From Pectinophora gossypiella (taxonomy: Eukaryota; Arthropoda; Insecta; Lepidoptera; Gelechiidae): a stretch of 64,000 bases of DNA. The notes under the pieces were generated by a model. It did no database searches and was not told the DNA's origin. It saw only the letters and a list, made by a program, of their open reading frames with translations. Both the position numbers and the translations under genes were made by a program. Numbering within the stretch: position 1 is the stretch's first letter; every line of letters starts with the position of its first letter. The stretch spans positions 10,147,840 to 10,211,839 of the forward strand of contig NC_065424.1 of the NCBI RefSeq assembly GCF_024362695.1. Direction: 5' to 3'. This document shows positions 43,909 to 54,584 of the stretch, piece after piece.

Positions 43909-44129
43909 TTTATGTCCAGTGGCCCATTGGTACCCACGTTTAATCATATTACTGTCAATTTCCACTATTCTATTCAAAGATACATAAATGTTCATGGTAA
44001 ATGCCTGTCAGATCTGAACGCGACTTCAATCACCGAAAACTGCATCCGCGGTGTCAACGCACCGACCGACGCACGCGCAAGTACAGACACTGGGTGACGC
44101 AGATTGAATATTGATCTTTTTCTAGTAAT

Positions 44130-44330
44130 TCTAATTCAAGATATTTATTTCGGAAACTCATCCATATTTTGTTAGTAACAAAAAGCTTAACCTAGTATAA
44201 GCAACAGATTTGAAAGACGACAACATAAAAATAAGCTACATGGGACAGGCCCGAATCACCGAAGCCGCGGGCAGCTATGTAACAGCGTGCAATCGCACCC
44301 AGCGGTTCAGCAGCGGCGAGTCGTACCGGT
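44130..44330 (-). repeat. repeat W
   Basis: ATATTTATTTCGGAAACTC, GGGACAGGCCCGAATCACCG and GCGGGCAGCTATGTAACAGC. The second copy is at 57780-58085 with MITE-I inside. Confidence 0.65.
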
Positions 44331-44671
44331 CAAAAAAAAATTGAAAAATATTTATTTTTCAAAATTGGCTTTGAACGTCAAAAAAATTAAATTACATATT
44401 ATGTAACTAGCTGTAAAACTACTACCACATCGGAATCTGTAACGCTGAGGGAAAGACGTGGCCAGAAAACCTCCCAGCACAGGGCTCTAGTCCCACTGTT
44501 TCATGTTTTCCTTTCTTTTCTTTTTTTTACCGGTACGCCAATGCTGAGGAGAAGAAGTGACAAGAAACTGCAACAGCAACACATCTATCAAATCAATGTA
44601 GGTATACAATATACATTATAAGTTATTTAATAACTACAGGAACACATTCGATACCAGGCATTTTTATCATT

Positions 44672-44917
44672 AACCTTATCATCACCTCTCTAGCATTATC
44701 CCGTTTTTCACAGAGTCCGATTACCAAACCTGAAGATTTGACAGGTCCGGTTTTTCACAGAAGCGAGTACCTGTCTGACCTACCGATCCGCGAAGGGAAA
44801 TCCAGCCCAATACAGGTTAGGTCACATACCTACGAAAATGTATTTCTCGGGAATGTGGGTTTCCTCACGATGTCTCCTTCACCGCTGAGCACGTGATAAT
44901 CATTTATGATCAATCAT
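44672..44917 (-). repeat. SINE-B 3' two thirds
   Basis: ATCATCACCTCTCTAGCATT through CACGTGATAATCATTTATG; the head is absent. Confidence 0.75.
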
Positions 44918-45117
44918 TAAGTCTATAGTGAGCTATTTATCATAAAGTGACCTTCACATGAGCTTTAAATTTCTAGGTCTAAGTTATTTACTTGGATGGA
45001 AAATTATATCCAAATAGCAGTGCGTGTATACTCAGTGCACGTGCAAGGCCGCGGTCGCCGACCGGCGCCGGCGCAGCCTCCCGCGGAAATCTCTCCAACC
45101 AACTGCAACTGCATGAC

Positions 45118-45358
45118 CCCGGTATCCCGGTTGGGGCATGTCACAAAAATCACTATGTGTTCCCTAGTTTGGTTAGGACACTACAGGCTGATCACCTGAT
45201 TGTCCGGAAGTAAAATGATCCGTGCTTCGGAAGGCACGTTAAGCGTGGTCCTGGTTACTATTTACTGATGCAAGTGAGTAATCATTACAATCATGACCCT
45301 GTCACCAGGGTTGATGGGGCTGGTATTCCACGTCACTACCCATACGATGAGAAGAAGA
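45118..45358 (+). repeat. SINE-A, headless
   Basis: Starts at CCCGGTATCCCGGTTGGGGC, has the central domain, and ends ACGATGAGAAGAAG. Confidence 0.75.
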
Positions 45359-45835
45359 ACTTAGTGTTGAGCCGTGTATAAAAGAAACGTTCTTATGTAA
45401 CGTAACGTTGTAAAGCGCCATCTGTATATTTGTTAAGGAACCTGGCCTGGAAAGCCCCCATTGGTATTCAGGATTTGTGCTTGGTTAATAGCAATAGGCT
45501 CGCCGCTATTACACGGGGCTTGAACATAGCTGGCGAAGAATTGGTGTGTATACGTCGTGGCCAGATCTTACCATTTTATGAAATGGTCATATTTCATGAA
45601 ATAAAATATCATTCGTTGGCCACATCATGATGTAGTTTGGCCAAATCAATGAACACAATATTTTAACGATATGAACAACTAAATGCATGATTACTTTATG
45701 ATATGGCCAAACGTTGGCAATTATATCGTAAAATTAGTAATATACCGCTGGTGTTGATTATATTTAAAAGTTGATTGATTATTATAATCGATCGAATGAT
45801 CAATTCTAAGATGGCCACAATTATATACGTATATA

Positions 45836-46095
45836 TCACTACATAGTATAAAACAAAGTCGTTTTTTCTGCCCCTATATCCCTATGTATGCTTAAATCTT
45901 TAAAACTACGCAACAGATTTTGATGCGGTTTTTTTAATAGATAGAGTGATTCAAGAGGAAGGTTTATATGTATATTAACATCCATTAAATAGTGGAGAAA
46001 TACTGTTATTTTTGAGGTTTTCAATGCGATGTCGTAAATAATTTCGTTTTTTTTCCTCAGCATTGCACCCGAGCGAAGCCGGGGCGGGTCGCTAG
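45836..46095 (+). mobile_element. non-autonomous Helitron, complete, 260 bp
   Basis: Starts TCACTACATAG and ends CGGGTCGCTAG. A 3' hairpin (CACCCGAGCGAAGCCGGGGC, then GGGT) stands about 6 bases before CTAG. It lies between A (45835) and T (46096), the Helitron A/T target, with no duplication. All of these are the known Helitron terminal rules. The 95-codon minus-strand frame across it is an accident. Confidence 0.8.
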
Positions 46096-46311
46096 TTCCA
46101 TAAATAACGTTCTCATGAATGAACACTCACTTGTCCAAATCAGCACATTCCATAATTATGGACACATCATGTGACAATGGATGTAAAATGATGATATCGT
46201 ATAGCGTTTCAAGTAAAATACAATGTAATTAAAGAATTATTTCCTTTTAAATTAGTCATTCAAATTGACCACCAACGATTTGGATGGATTTTATAGGATA
46301 CGTATAATTTC

Positions 46312-46620
46312 ATTACGACCCGATTACTCTAGCCATAGAGGCAGCCAATCAGCTCGCGACACCAAACACTTCAGGACCCCGATACCGACCCCGCCGGCGT
46401 GGTCGACGATTTCCCTCATTCAGCGCTTATCGCTATCGACCCACTAGGGTTGATTAATTCTTTCAAATATTTTTCCTCTCAGACGACGCCCTGAGCCGAG
46501 GTTCGCGCCCAACTGGGCACCCTCAGGCCTGTTGTCTTAAACGTTGTACCGGGTGAGAGCCTTCAGCGCTCCCCATTTGGCCGGCCAAGTAGTTAATGCC
46601 ATCTGCGGCATAATATTTTT
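46312..46620 (+). mobile_element. LINE-C 3' end, 5'-truncated
   Basis: Best reference copy of LINE-C in sense orientation. It starts in the ORF2 C-terminus (DPITLAIEAANQLATPNTSG, then an Arg/Pro-rich end and TAG at about 46447) and continues into the 3' UTR, ending at GTTAATGCCATCTGCGGC. The terminal poly(A) seen in other copies is missing here. Confidence 0.8.
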
Positions 46621-46641
46621 CAATTTCAATAAGTTATTTGT

Positions 46642-46965
46642 GAGCCGTGGTAGCCCAGTTGGTAGAACGCTCGCCTCTCATTTTGAGGTCGCAGGTTCGA
46701 ATCCAGCACAGGCCTAAACCAATGATTATAGAATTTGTTTTCGAATTTATGTTTCATAAATGATTATCACGTGCTCAGCGGTGAAGGAAAACATCGTGAG
46801 GATATCCATATTCCCGATTGCATTTTCGGAGATAACCTAACCTGTATTGGACAGGTTTTCCCTTGGCGGGTTGGAAGGTCAGACAGGCAGTCGCTTCTGT
46901 AAAAAACCGGACCTGTCAAATCTTCAGTTTAGGTAAGCGGACCCTGTGAAAAACGGGATAATGAG
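46642..46965 (+). repeat. SINE-B, full length, reference copy
   Basis: Head GAGCCGTGGTAGCCCAGTTG with A-box-like TAGCCCAGTTGG and B box GGTTCGAATCC, middle GCTCAGCGGTGAAGGAAAAC, and 3' GACCTGTCAAATCTTCAG to GGGATAATG. Confidence 0.85.
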
Positions 46966-47030
46966 AATAATTTATTTGCAGTAAAACAAAATTAACTACA
47001 TAAACAAACTCCATCATCATTCTCCACCCC

Positions 47031-47056
47031 TTCTCCACTGGGTATCCAGTGGAGAA
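47031..47056. repeat. short perfect hairpin
   Basis: TTCTCCACTGG, loop GTAT, CCAGTGGAGAA. Confidence 0.8.
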
Positions 47057-47420
47057 ACCCTCGCTTTTTGACCGTTACAGATGGAAACCAGTTGCCACAT
47101 CTACAGGGGGTTACATAAGTGGTGAAGTAGACCGGAACGCGAAACTAAGCTATGTACAGGCTGATTATTGCACGCGATAGTCTTTTTTTTGTTGTTGTTA
47201 TTGAAAATGTAATTGTGCTGCGATTTTAAATTGGGTTTTTATGTTTAGCGTTCTTTTTTTAGGTGGTTGATTGTGTCTAATTGGCTAGCAACCTGGTAAC
47301 CATTATGGCGTGTAGTTGAATTTATCGGTCGTTTAAATTTATTTAAGCATTTGCTAAGAAAGTGTGGATGGATTGTGTGAAGACTGAAATGTGTGTGAAA
47401 AGTGTGAGTAAAATAATATT

Positions 47421-47692
47421 ACATACATACATACATAAACTCACGCCCGTAATCCCTACTGGGGTGGGCAGAGCCACAAGTAATCAAAGACAACTTGCAG
47501 CCACTGTTGATACGATGTCGTAAGCTGGATATGATGAACCTTATGGTGATAAGTGATCAGCCTATCGCCCATAACATTAGTCCATCATGTTGGAGGACAC
47601 AATCCCTCTGTCGGTTTTTACGACATGCCCGGGAAGACAAGCAGCTGAACGTTTTCTATGTTTTTTATTTGCTCCCAGAACAGCGTAGAAGC
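47421..47692 (-). repeat. LINE-G 3' end
   Basis: Same block as at 12.5 kb, preceded by (CATA)n. Confidence 0.75.
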
Positions 47693-47947
47693 AAAAATAA
47701 TTTTAGAAGTAGTTTATTGTAAAAGGACGCCACACACAAAAACAAAACAATAACTTTTTTAAAGTATATTTATATTCTTTAATATTTTCTCTTAGTATTG
47801 TTCAACTCTTATAAAAGACCATTATAAAACAGAACAGGCTGTATAATAGAGACTTAAAAGTGCGCTTGCGCAACCCGTGCAAAATGAGAAGAATCAGAAT
47901 ACTGTAGCGTTTCCTGGCCACCGTTATGTCACCAACCTACTTCTGAG

Positions 47948-48110
47948 GTAACAAGCACACTGTCCCACTGCTGGGCATAACATAGCTTCACGCCAACCCG
48001 CAGTGGAGCAGCGTGGTGGAGTATGCTCCATACCCTCTCCGGTTGATTGAGGGGAGGCCTGTGCCCAGCAGTGGGACGTATATAGGCAGTTTATGTATGT
48101 TTTATGTTAT
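47948..48110 (+). repeat. SINE-F 3' part, rearranged
   Basis: GTCCCACTGCTGGGCATAAC (antisense scrap), then sense CCAACCCGCAGTGGAGCAGC to GGACGTATATAGGCAGTTTA and TATG repeats. Confidence 0.7.
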
Positions 48111-48367
48111 GTGTTTATTTACTGTTACACCAACATGATAGGTTATGAATCAGGAAAAATAAAATAAAAAGATATATTGCATGATAAATGAGTAACTTTG
48201 CTATTGCAAATGTTTATCATCCGTTATCGTACGCGCATTTTCAGGAAAAAAAACTCGCAGATCAATGGACGATAAAAATGCAATGTCTGATAAAAGTGCA
48301 ACGGTGCATAAAGAAATCATTGCGAACATGAATGTTGAAACACGTTGACAAGTTCTAATAAGTATAA

Positions 48368-48836
48368 TGGCCCCGATTCCTGCAGACATAATTTACTTTA
48401 AGTTATACCTGTCATTTTCTTATCCGCCGAAAAGGAAAGGGACGGATGCTTGACAGCTCTTAATTTTAGGAAGAATGAGTAAATTAATGAGTAACCCGGG
48501 CGAATCAAAAATGTATCTCGCCGGTATGAAAACTTAATTTAGTCGGGTTATTAGCCAATTTAAAGACGGTTGATTTAGATTTGTGTGTTCCATAAATTTT
48601 ATGCTTGTCGATTACCCGTCCCTTTCCTTTTCGGTGGATAAGAAAATGACAGGTATAACTTAAAGTAAAATTTGGAGGTGTCATGTCAGGGGGCTATGGC
48701 GGCTCAGTAATTACTCTGACACCAGGGTTGATGGGGTTGGTAATTCACCTCACAATCCACACGATAGAAGAAGAAGAGAAAATGACAGATATAACTTAAA
48801 ATAAAATTAGATGGTATTTACAGGAATTAGCACCAT
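48368..48836. mobile_element. MITE-H copy 3 with duplicated right end
   Basis: Left end GGCCCCGATTCCTGCAGACA. The first right arm ends at 48680. A SINE-A 3' end follows, then a second right arm (48779-48836). Confidence 0.75.
48681..48778 (+). repeat. SINE-A 3' end inside MITE-H
   Basis: GTCATGTCAGGGGGCTATGG to GATAGAAGAAGAAGAG. It separates two right-hand ends of MITE-H. Confidence 0.75.
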
Positions 48837-48881
48837 TATGTCGTTGAACTTATTGAAGGTGTAACGTATGGGATTAACAAT

Positions 48882-49375
48882 ATCATCATCTCCCTAGCTT
48901 TATCCCGTTTTCCACAGAGTCCGTCTTCTTAACTAACCTAAAGATTTAACAGGTCCGGTTTTATACAGAAGCGACTGCCTGTCTGACCATTCAACCCGCG
49001 AAGGGAAAACCAGCCCAATACAGCATAGGTCACATACCTCCGAAAATGCATTTCTCGGATACGTGGGTTTCCTCACGATGTTAAGTACGTGATAATCATT
49101 TATGATCCAAACATAAATTCGAAAACAAATTCGATAATCATTGATTTAAGTTTACGCGGTTATTATCATAATTAAAGCACATAACATGAGTCATCCCGTA
49201 ATCATGGCACTTGCAACAGTGTCGAAATATCGGGAGTCTCGTATCCCCATTTAAACGCGGTAAGAACCCGTTACTATGTGCTTTAAATTCGATAATCATT
49301 GGATTAGGCCTATGCTGGATTCGAACCAGCGACCTCAAAGTGAGAGACAAGTGTTCTACCAACTGGGCTATCTCC
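48882..49375 (-). repeat. SINE-B split by J element
   Basis: Antisense 3' part at 48882-49143 and head at 49302-49375 (GGATTCGAACCAGCGACCTC). A 141-bp J element with a 17-bp duplication lies between. Confidence 0.85.
49144..49284. mobile_element. J element copy 2
   Basis: A 141-bp element that begins near TTTACGCGGTTATTATC and ends near CGTTACTATGTGCTTTAA, and contains GCACTTGCAACAGTG (a small stem-loop) followed by TCGAAATATCGGGAG. It is flanked by a perfect 17-bp duplication AAATTCGATAATCATTG (49127-49143, 49285-49301) and splits a SINE-B copy. The variable duplication length (12, 13, 17 bp among J copies) fits target-primed insertion better than a cut-and-paste transposase. The class is not certain; a Penelope-like terminal fragment is my best guess. 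Confidence 0.7.
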
Positions 49376-49539
49376 TAAGTATCGCTATTTGGAAGAATTT
49401 CGGAGAAATATACCTAATTTCTTCTTACATATACATAAATACATAGCGGTCAAACATACACCTCGATTTTGTCGAGTAACAAATAACGAAAAAAAAGATA
49501 TTAATTTTTTTTTCTGTTCCTTTTATGTTTCTGTTAATA

Positions 49540-49625
49540 TGTGATTTTGTGTAAGTTTTTTTTTCCTACTGTGTTTATATTGTTACTGTCGCGTCCTATA
49601 ATAATAAATACTTTCTTTCTTTCAA
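49540..49625 (+). repeat. LINE-L-like tail
   Basis: GTCGCGTCCTATAATAATAA and (TTTC)n; short. Confidence 0.5.
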
Positions 49626-49667
49626 ATTAATAAAATAAAAGAATTGCGTTTTCGAGAACTTTGTCTT

Positions 49668-49803
49668 TGTCTTTGTTTGGTTGCCTGGAAGAGATTGCTA
49701 CTTAGCAATAAGGGCGCCTATTGTACTAATTCTATTTCTCTTTTGTTTTGTTTTTTGTTTTTTCCTGTTTGTGCAATAAAGTATTTGTTATGTTATGTTA
49801 TGT
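49668..49803 (+). repeat. LINE-N 3' end, (TATGT)n tail
   Basis: Same block, GCAATAAAG, then three TATGT units. It shows that a TATGT tail can come from a LINE terminus, as in the 385-bp array at 17 kb. Confidence 0.7.
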
Positions 49804-49984
49804 TTGTCACCGCTCTACCGTGCGCTTATATTCAGAGGTAAATACACTGTTTAGGTACCTAGTGCTAAATCTAGCCTTTACTTTGACTGATAGTGATAAA
49901 AAAGCAAAGAACCCCTCCATATGACTGATAAGCGAAGGCCTTTGATTTGCAAGGAAAAGGGATGGAAGGTATAACCAGAAACAT

Positions 49985-50110
49985 TATTATGACCATGCTT
50001 TAGTACCATATCACATTAACGTTTTTGACAAATTGAACTGTAAGCCTTATTAAATGTCAAATATGTTAATGCGACAGGGTTCTAAAGAGGGTACATGATG
50101 CTCATGAACG
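49985..50110. mobile_element. MITE-I copy 4, left end worn
   Basis: Internal TTTGACAAATTGAACTGTAA and right end GATGCTCATGAACG before TA. Confidence 0.75.
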
Positions 50111-50334
50111 TACCTACTTAGCGTGAACGTATTAGAGATTTATTTAGTCCTAGTACTTGGGGGACAATTTAGGTATATTTTTCATTGTTTTTTGGTGTGT
50201 TAGGTGAATACTTAGTTCATCTTACGATGGATATACCTCTGACTACCCCATTGGGATATAGTCGGGAGTTTAATATCTGATATGTTTTTGTGATGTTTTA
50301 ATGTTTTTTTAAAAAAAAAGCAACCTTTGTCTGT

Positions 50335-50378
50335 CAATTGGATACGTCTTCATAAAAAATACCTCGTTTTACACCGCA

Positions 50379-50431
<53 letters not shown>

Positions 50432-50535
50432 TGTCTGACGTCATTATGATTCAAACCTAAACCGAGGGGGGGGAGGCTGGTAAAGCTAGATGGGAGCGGC
50501 GAGTTGCCGTTCCATACGTACGTAGTATTATTCCT
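50335..50535 (+). repeat. repeat O with (TG)25
   Basis: The short GTGTGTG run present in other O copies is expanded here to 25 perfect TG units (50381-50430). Confidence 0.7.
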
Positions 50536-50603
50536 TATTAATTAACGTTAAATTAGATTCGAATTTTTATAACAAGTGGGCTAATAATAATAATAATGAC
50601 ATT

Positions 50604-50695
50604 AGCAGCATGGTGGAGTATGCTCCATACACCCTCCGGTTGAGGGGAGGCCTGTGCCCAGCAGTGGGACGTATATAGCCTGTTTATGTTACGTA
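50604..50695 (+). repeat. SINE-F 3' fragment
   Basis: AGCAGCATGGTGGAGTATGC to GTATATAGCCTGTTTATG. Confidence 0.7.
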
Positions 50696-50832
50696 TGTTA
50701 GGGCTCTTCGCCAATCAGACATTAACATTGAAAATCTTATTGAAAAATAAAAATAAGTGCTTGTCCGATAAGTGAGAAGTCAGTGATACTGAAATCGATG
50801 TCTCTGAACTAATTCCATTCATTGACTGATTA

Positions 50833-51062
50833 ATGCCTGATGATGATACTGATACCGATGGCCGCTGGGGCGGAAGGGTTCTGGAATGGCGACCACGTGT
50901 CGGACGACGCTCAGTGGGTAGGCCCGCTACAAGGCGGACCGACGATCTGGTGAAGGTCGCGGGAAGACGCTGGATGCGGGCAGCGCAGGACCGATCGTTT
51001 TGGAGATCCTTGGGGGAGGCCTATGCCCAGCAGTGGGCGTCGTACGGCTGATGATGATGACT
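50833..51062 (+). pseudogene. RTE-like LINE ORF2 C-terminus and 3' end
   Basis: The open frame ends with GRPATRRTDDLVKVAGRRWM, AAQDRSFWRSLGEAYAQQWA and SYG, then TGA at 51049. It runs straight into a (TGA)n tail. This is the C-terminal block of an RTE-like LINE with almost no 3' UTR, as is usual for that clade. GCCCAGCAGTGGGCGTCG followed by GGCTGATGATGATGA is matched by the SINE-5S 3' end, marking it as the likely partner LINE. It is 5'-truncated. Confidence 0.8.
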
Positions 51063-51414
51063 GATTAATAATAAAACATTTTATTATATTTAATTTGTCT
51101 TAAGGGGTCTCTACGTGTTGGCTTCGGCCCCACGCGCGCCTTCCAAAAGTCCGGGACTCCATAGACCCGAGACATAATTTTATTATTAATAGAAATACGC
51201 TTACCCTTTGCGGCATCCCAATTGGGGTAGTCAGAGGTACATCCATCGGAAGGATAAGGGTAACGCTTATACAGTTGTGAGCTACTGTTATGTATATAAA
51301 AGACATCAACGGAAACACTCTTTTTTGTCGCAATAAACTTCCAAATAAGATGAGCCATCTCTCCTACCCCAACGGTAAATAGGCGTGATCTTATGTATAT
51401 TGGGCTATTTAGCA

Positions 51415-51890
51415 TATATTAGTGGGTACTATAGGCAAATAATTATATAATTTACTCAAGGTGGTGTCTCACTTTCGTATTCTTTTTCTTCCTACTTTAC
51501 TATAGAAATTAAATTACTCAACCGTGGGTGGTTTAAACATAACACTATTTAATTAATTTTAATAAGTAAAAGTTACAGCCACAGGTAAATTAAGTCATTG
51601 GAATTATACTAGTTCCTCCATCTAGTGACAAGTAGATGTACTATACAATAATATGTAGTAGCGCCATCTAGTGCTGAGTAGAAAATAAGCTCGTCATGTA
51701 GTGTTTCTGCAACCTATGTCGTGTATGTAGTTCACATAAAAGTCAACAGATGGCAGTAAATAACTTATTACAGAATATTGAAAATCATAATTATTTAATT
51801 AAAGACAATAAAAATATTATAATTTGAATTAAACGAAGATACAAGAAGAAAAAGCGTGTTGATAGAAATAAAATGAAAGAAAAGTGAATG
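51415..51890. other. tRNA-Val downstream region
   Basis: Contains GCGCCATCTAGTG-type motifs at about 51609 and 51661. No ORF. Confidence 0.5.
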
Positions 51891-51905
51891 AAAAAATTAC
51901 AAAAA
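51891..51905 (-). terminator. Pol III terminator of tRNA-Val
   Basis: Read on the minus strand, T5 begins four bases after the tRNA 3' end and a second T6 run follows. Runs of four or more T are the standard RNA polymerase III stop. Confidence 0.75.
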
Positions 51906-51909
51906 GCCA

Positions 51910-51982
51910 TGTTTCCGCCCGGGATCGAACCGGGGGCCTTCTGCGTGTTAGGCAGATGTGATAACCGCTACACCACGGAAAC
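51910..51982 (-). tRNA. tRNA-Val-AAC: tRNA-Val (anticodon AAC)
   Basis: On the minus strand a 73-nt cloverleaf folds completely: acceptor stem GTTTCCG with CGGAAAC, a D arm, a 5-bp anticodon stem TCTGC/GCAGA around loop CTAACAC (anticodon AAC), and T stem CCCGG/CCGGG around TTCGATC. The discriminator is A and no CCA is encoded, as expected in eukaryotes. The A box lies in the D arm and the B box is GGTTCGATCCC. A T5 run on the minus strand (51901-51905) four bases past the 3' end is a normal Pol III terminator. Unlike the SINE heads in this window it has every stem intact and no retroposon body attached, so I read it as a real single-copy gene decoding valine GUU codons. Confidence 0.95.
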
Positions 51983-52282
51983 CGATGCCTGCCTGTTTGA
52001 AATAATGGTTAAAGTACAGTGATATCATTATTATACATAACTCACTTGCTGTTGGTTGTGTTACAGTTATAATTAATTTAAATAATACATATTACGTTTT
52101 TTATACGCATCAAAATGTAATAAAAAAAAAGATGCTTATGATGTTTTTACGATATCAATTATAAGACAGCTGATCGTGTTCTTTTTTCAAATCAAATCAA
52201 TTTATTTGCGAGAACATAAAAATACAAAAAGGTTCCTATTTTTAACCGACTTCATTTAGTCCAAACGTCGATTCCGGGTATT

Positions 52283-52470
52283 TGCCTTATCGCTATCGGC
52301 ACTAAGGTAGATTAATTCTTTCAAGTATAAATCCTCTTAGAGGACGCCGACGGACGCCCTGAGCCGAGGTTCGCGCCCAACTAGGCACCCTCAAGTCTGT
52401 TGTCCTAAATTTTGTATCGGGTGAGAGCCTTCAGCGCTCTCCATATTTGTCCGGCTAGGTAATATTCTGT
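52283..52470 (+). repeat. LINE-C 3' UTR
   Basis: CTTATCGCTATCGGC, CGCCCTGAGCCGAGGTTCGC to CCATATTTGTCCGGCTAGG; sense, no A tail. Confidence 0.75.
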
Positions 52471-52509
52471 CACAAGTCACGACAAAAAACGAAGCAATCC
52501 CATTGTCGG

Positions 52510-52652
52510 TTTTTATGAATTGCACCAATGAGTTATTAATTCATCGCAAATGCAGTTTTCACTCACCACCTATCACAATGGTCTAACTGATCTGTGGTGA
52601 TAAAGCTGTGAGGTGTGGTTACTTAGTTCATCTTGCGATGGATGTACCTACA
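52510..52652 (+). repeat. repeat K
   Basis: TTGCACCAATGAGTTATTAA to CATCTTGCGATGGATGTACC. Confidence 0.65.
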
Positions 52653-52794
52653 ATCAAAAAGTAAAAGTTCAGTCACTGTGCCCAGCGAATTATTTGTAAA
52701 CAGTGGTGAAGTTATGAACCATTATTGTCATAACTATAAAATTTGTGTTTTTATAGGTGGTTTTGGTCTATTACAGAGACGATAATGTAACCAG

Positions 52795-52925
52795 CCGGGT
52801 CTGTATGACAACCGCGCCGCGCGCTGCGCGAATTATATCGAGTTAGATAGAGACGATAGATAGCATTCGTATCGTTTATTGGTTGAAGCGCTCAATATAA
52901 TTCGTGCCGCGCGCGGCCCGAGGTC
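52795..52925. mobile_element. MITE-Q
   Basis: CGCGCCGCGCGCTGCGCGAA with TTATATCGAG at the left, and CAATATAATTCGTGCCGCGC with GCGGC at the right, as inverted ends. Confidence 0.6.
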
Positions 52926-53294
52926 TTAAGTGCAACCAGTGAATTTATTACTTTGCAAGAAACTGATTGGACTTTTGCAGCTTATCGTACGTTTGCCTAC
53001 CCCAATTGGGATATAGTCGTGAACTTATATGTGTGTATATTATAATAAGACTAAAGTACCCTACAAGTGCAATGAGCACCGCTGACGTGTGTGTGACGTC
53101 ACCGGCGCACGCGCATCTACCGAGCCGTTAAAGGTGACAGTTGTCGTCAGACAGATCCTTTTGACGGTGCGTAACTATGTGGACCTATCTAGACCCACAT
53201 AGTAATCTTATAATTATCTCACATAGCCTGCGGCCCAGATTTCCATATACAATAGGTATCTATGGGGTTTGGATTTTAATTGGACTCTGAGCCA

Positions 53295-53415
53295 CATAAG
53301 CAGCCTAATACGTCCCACTGCTGGGCACAGGCCGCCCCTCAATGGACCGGAGGGGTATGGAGCATACTCCACCACGCAGCTCCAATGCGGGTTGGTGAAT
53401 GCTACGGCTAATAAC
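53295..53415 (-). repeat. SINE-F 3' part, antisense
   Basis: GTCCCACTGCTGGGCACAGG and GGGTTGGTGAATGCTACGGC; lies back-to-back with the next SINE-F. Confidence 0.7.
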
Positions 53416-53443
53416 CGTTTGTAGATTCACAAATGGCATTAAC

Positions 53444-53739
53444 CAACAGCCTCGTGGTCTAGTAGTTAGAGTGTTAGGCTCACGATCTGGAGGGCCGGGT
53501 TCGATTCCTGATGGGGACATTGTCAATATCACTTTGTTTGTTTGTTTGCTTGAATCACCTGAATGTCCGAAAAAAGTGAGATAATCCGTGCTTCAGAAGG
53601 CACGTTAAGCCGCTGGTCCGTTGGCTATTAGCCGTATAAACATCTTCACCAACCCGCAGTGGAGCAGCGTGGCGGAGTATGCTCCAAACCCAAAGGTTGC
53701 CCAATAGTGGTACATATAATAGGCTGTTTATGATTTATG
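53444..53739 (+). mobile_element. SINE-F in LINE-C, with 11-bp TSD
   Basis: Near full length. Perfect duplication ATGGCATTAAC (53433-53443, 53740-53750) made from LINE-C. Host LINE-C pieces: about 53418-53443 and 53740-53810. Confidence 0.88.
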
Positions 53740-54164
53740 ATGGCATTAACTACTTGGCCGGACAAATGGGGAGCGCTGAGGGCTCTCACCCGGTACAAAA
53801 TTTAGTAACGATTATAGTTAAGTACTAGGGGCAATAAGGTCCCTTAACATCCCGTCGAAGGGGCCAGCGCGTAAGTATGTGTACACGCATGTTATCTTGA
53901 TCGCTGACAGGATGATCGATCGATACACCGGCCACTGTTGCGCACGTTGAATAGGGTTGCCATACATTCAAGATCAATGGGACATTTCCCGGACATTTTC
54001 ATAGAGATGTCTTTAAGTCTTTAATTAGTGGTGTCTTTGCCGCTATCTGGGTATATAAATTAATTTAACGTACCACCCAAGCCTTTACAAGAGTTACCTA
54101 TATTAAAAAAATACCGTAATTCGCTATATCACAGATTTTTGATAAGTATTTTAAAATTGTTTTA

Positions 54165-54280
54165 GGTTTACGCGGTTATTATCACAATTAAAACACATAA
54201 TGACGGGTTCTTACCGCGTTTAAATCAGGGATATGAGACTCCCGATATTTCGACACTGTTGCAAGTGCCATGATCTCGGG
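54165..54280. mobile_element. J element copy 3
   Basis: Shares TTTACGCGGTTATTATC, ACGGGTTCTTACCGCG and the GAGACTCCCGATATTTCG-to-GTTGCAAGTGCC block with the other J copies. The right part continues into CTGATGAGATTGG and I could not find a matching target duplication, so the right boundary is approximate. Confidence 0.6.
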
Positions 54281-54436
54281 ATGACTGATGAGATTGGAGT
54301 GGAGTAGATAGATCTATAATTTTCTACGGGCAGACATATCTGCCTACCCTCTTTCTTTGCCGCTTGTTTACGTATTTGATATCGGAATATTCGGAATCAT
54401 CTGATCTCGCACCAAACTCACTACGACAAACCGCAC

Positions 54437-54584
54437 TCGGAGGTAAGTGACATAACCTGTATTGGGCTGGTTTTCCCCTCGCGGGTTGGAAGGTCACAGG
54501 CAGTTGCTTCTGTAAAAAACCGGACCTGTCAAATCTTCAGTTTAGGTAAGCGGACACTGTGAAAAACGGGATAATGATGATAAC
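54437..54584 (+). repeat. SINE-B 3' half
   Basis: CATAACCTGTATTGGGCTGG to GAAAAACGGGATAATGATGA. Confidence 0.75.

Noticed and set aside
45839..46126. 95-codon minus-strand ORF
   Set aside because: It lies over the non-autonomous Helitron, whose copies do not conserve the frame.
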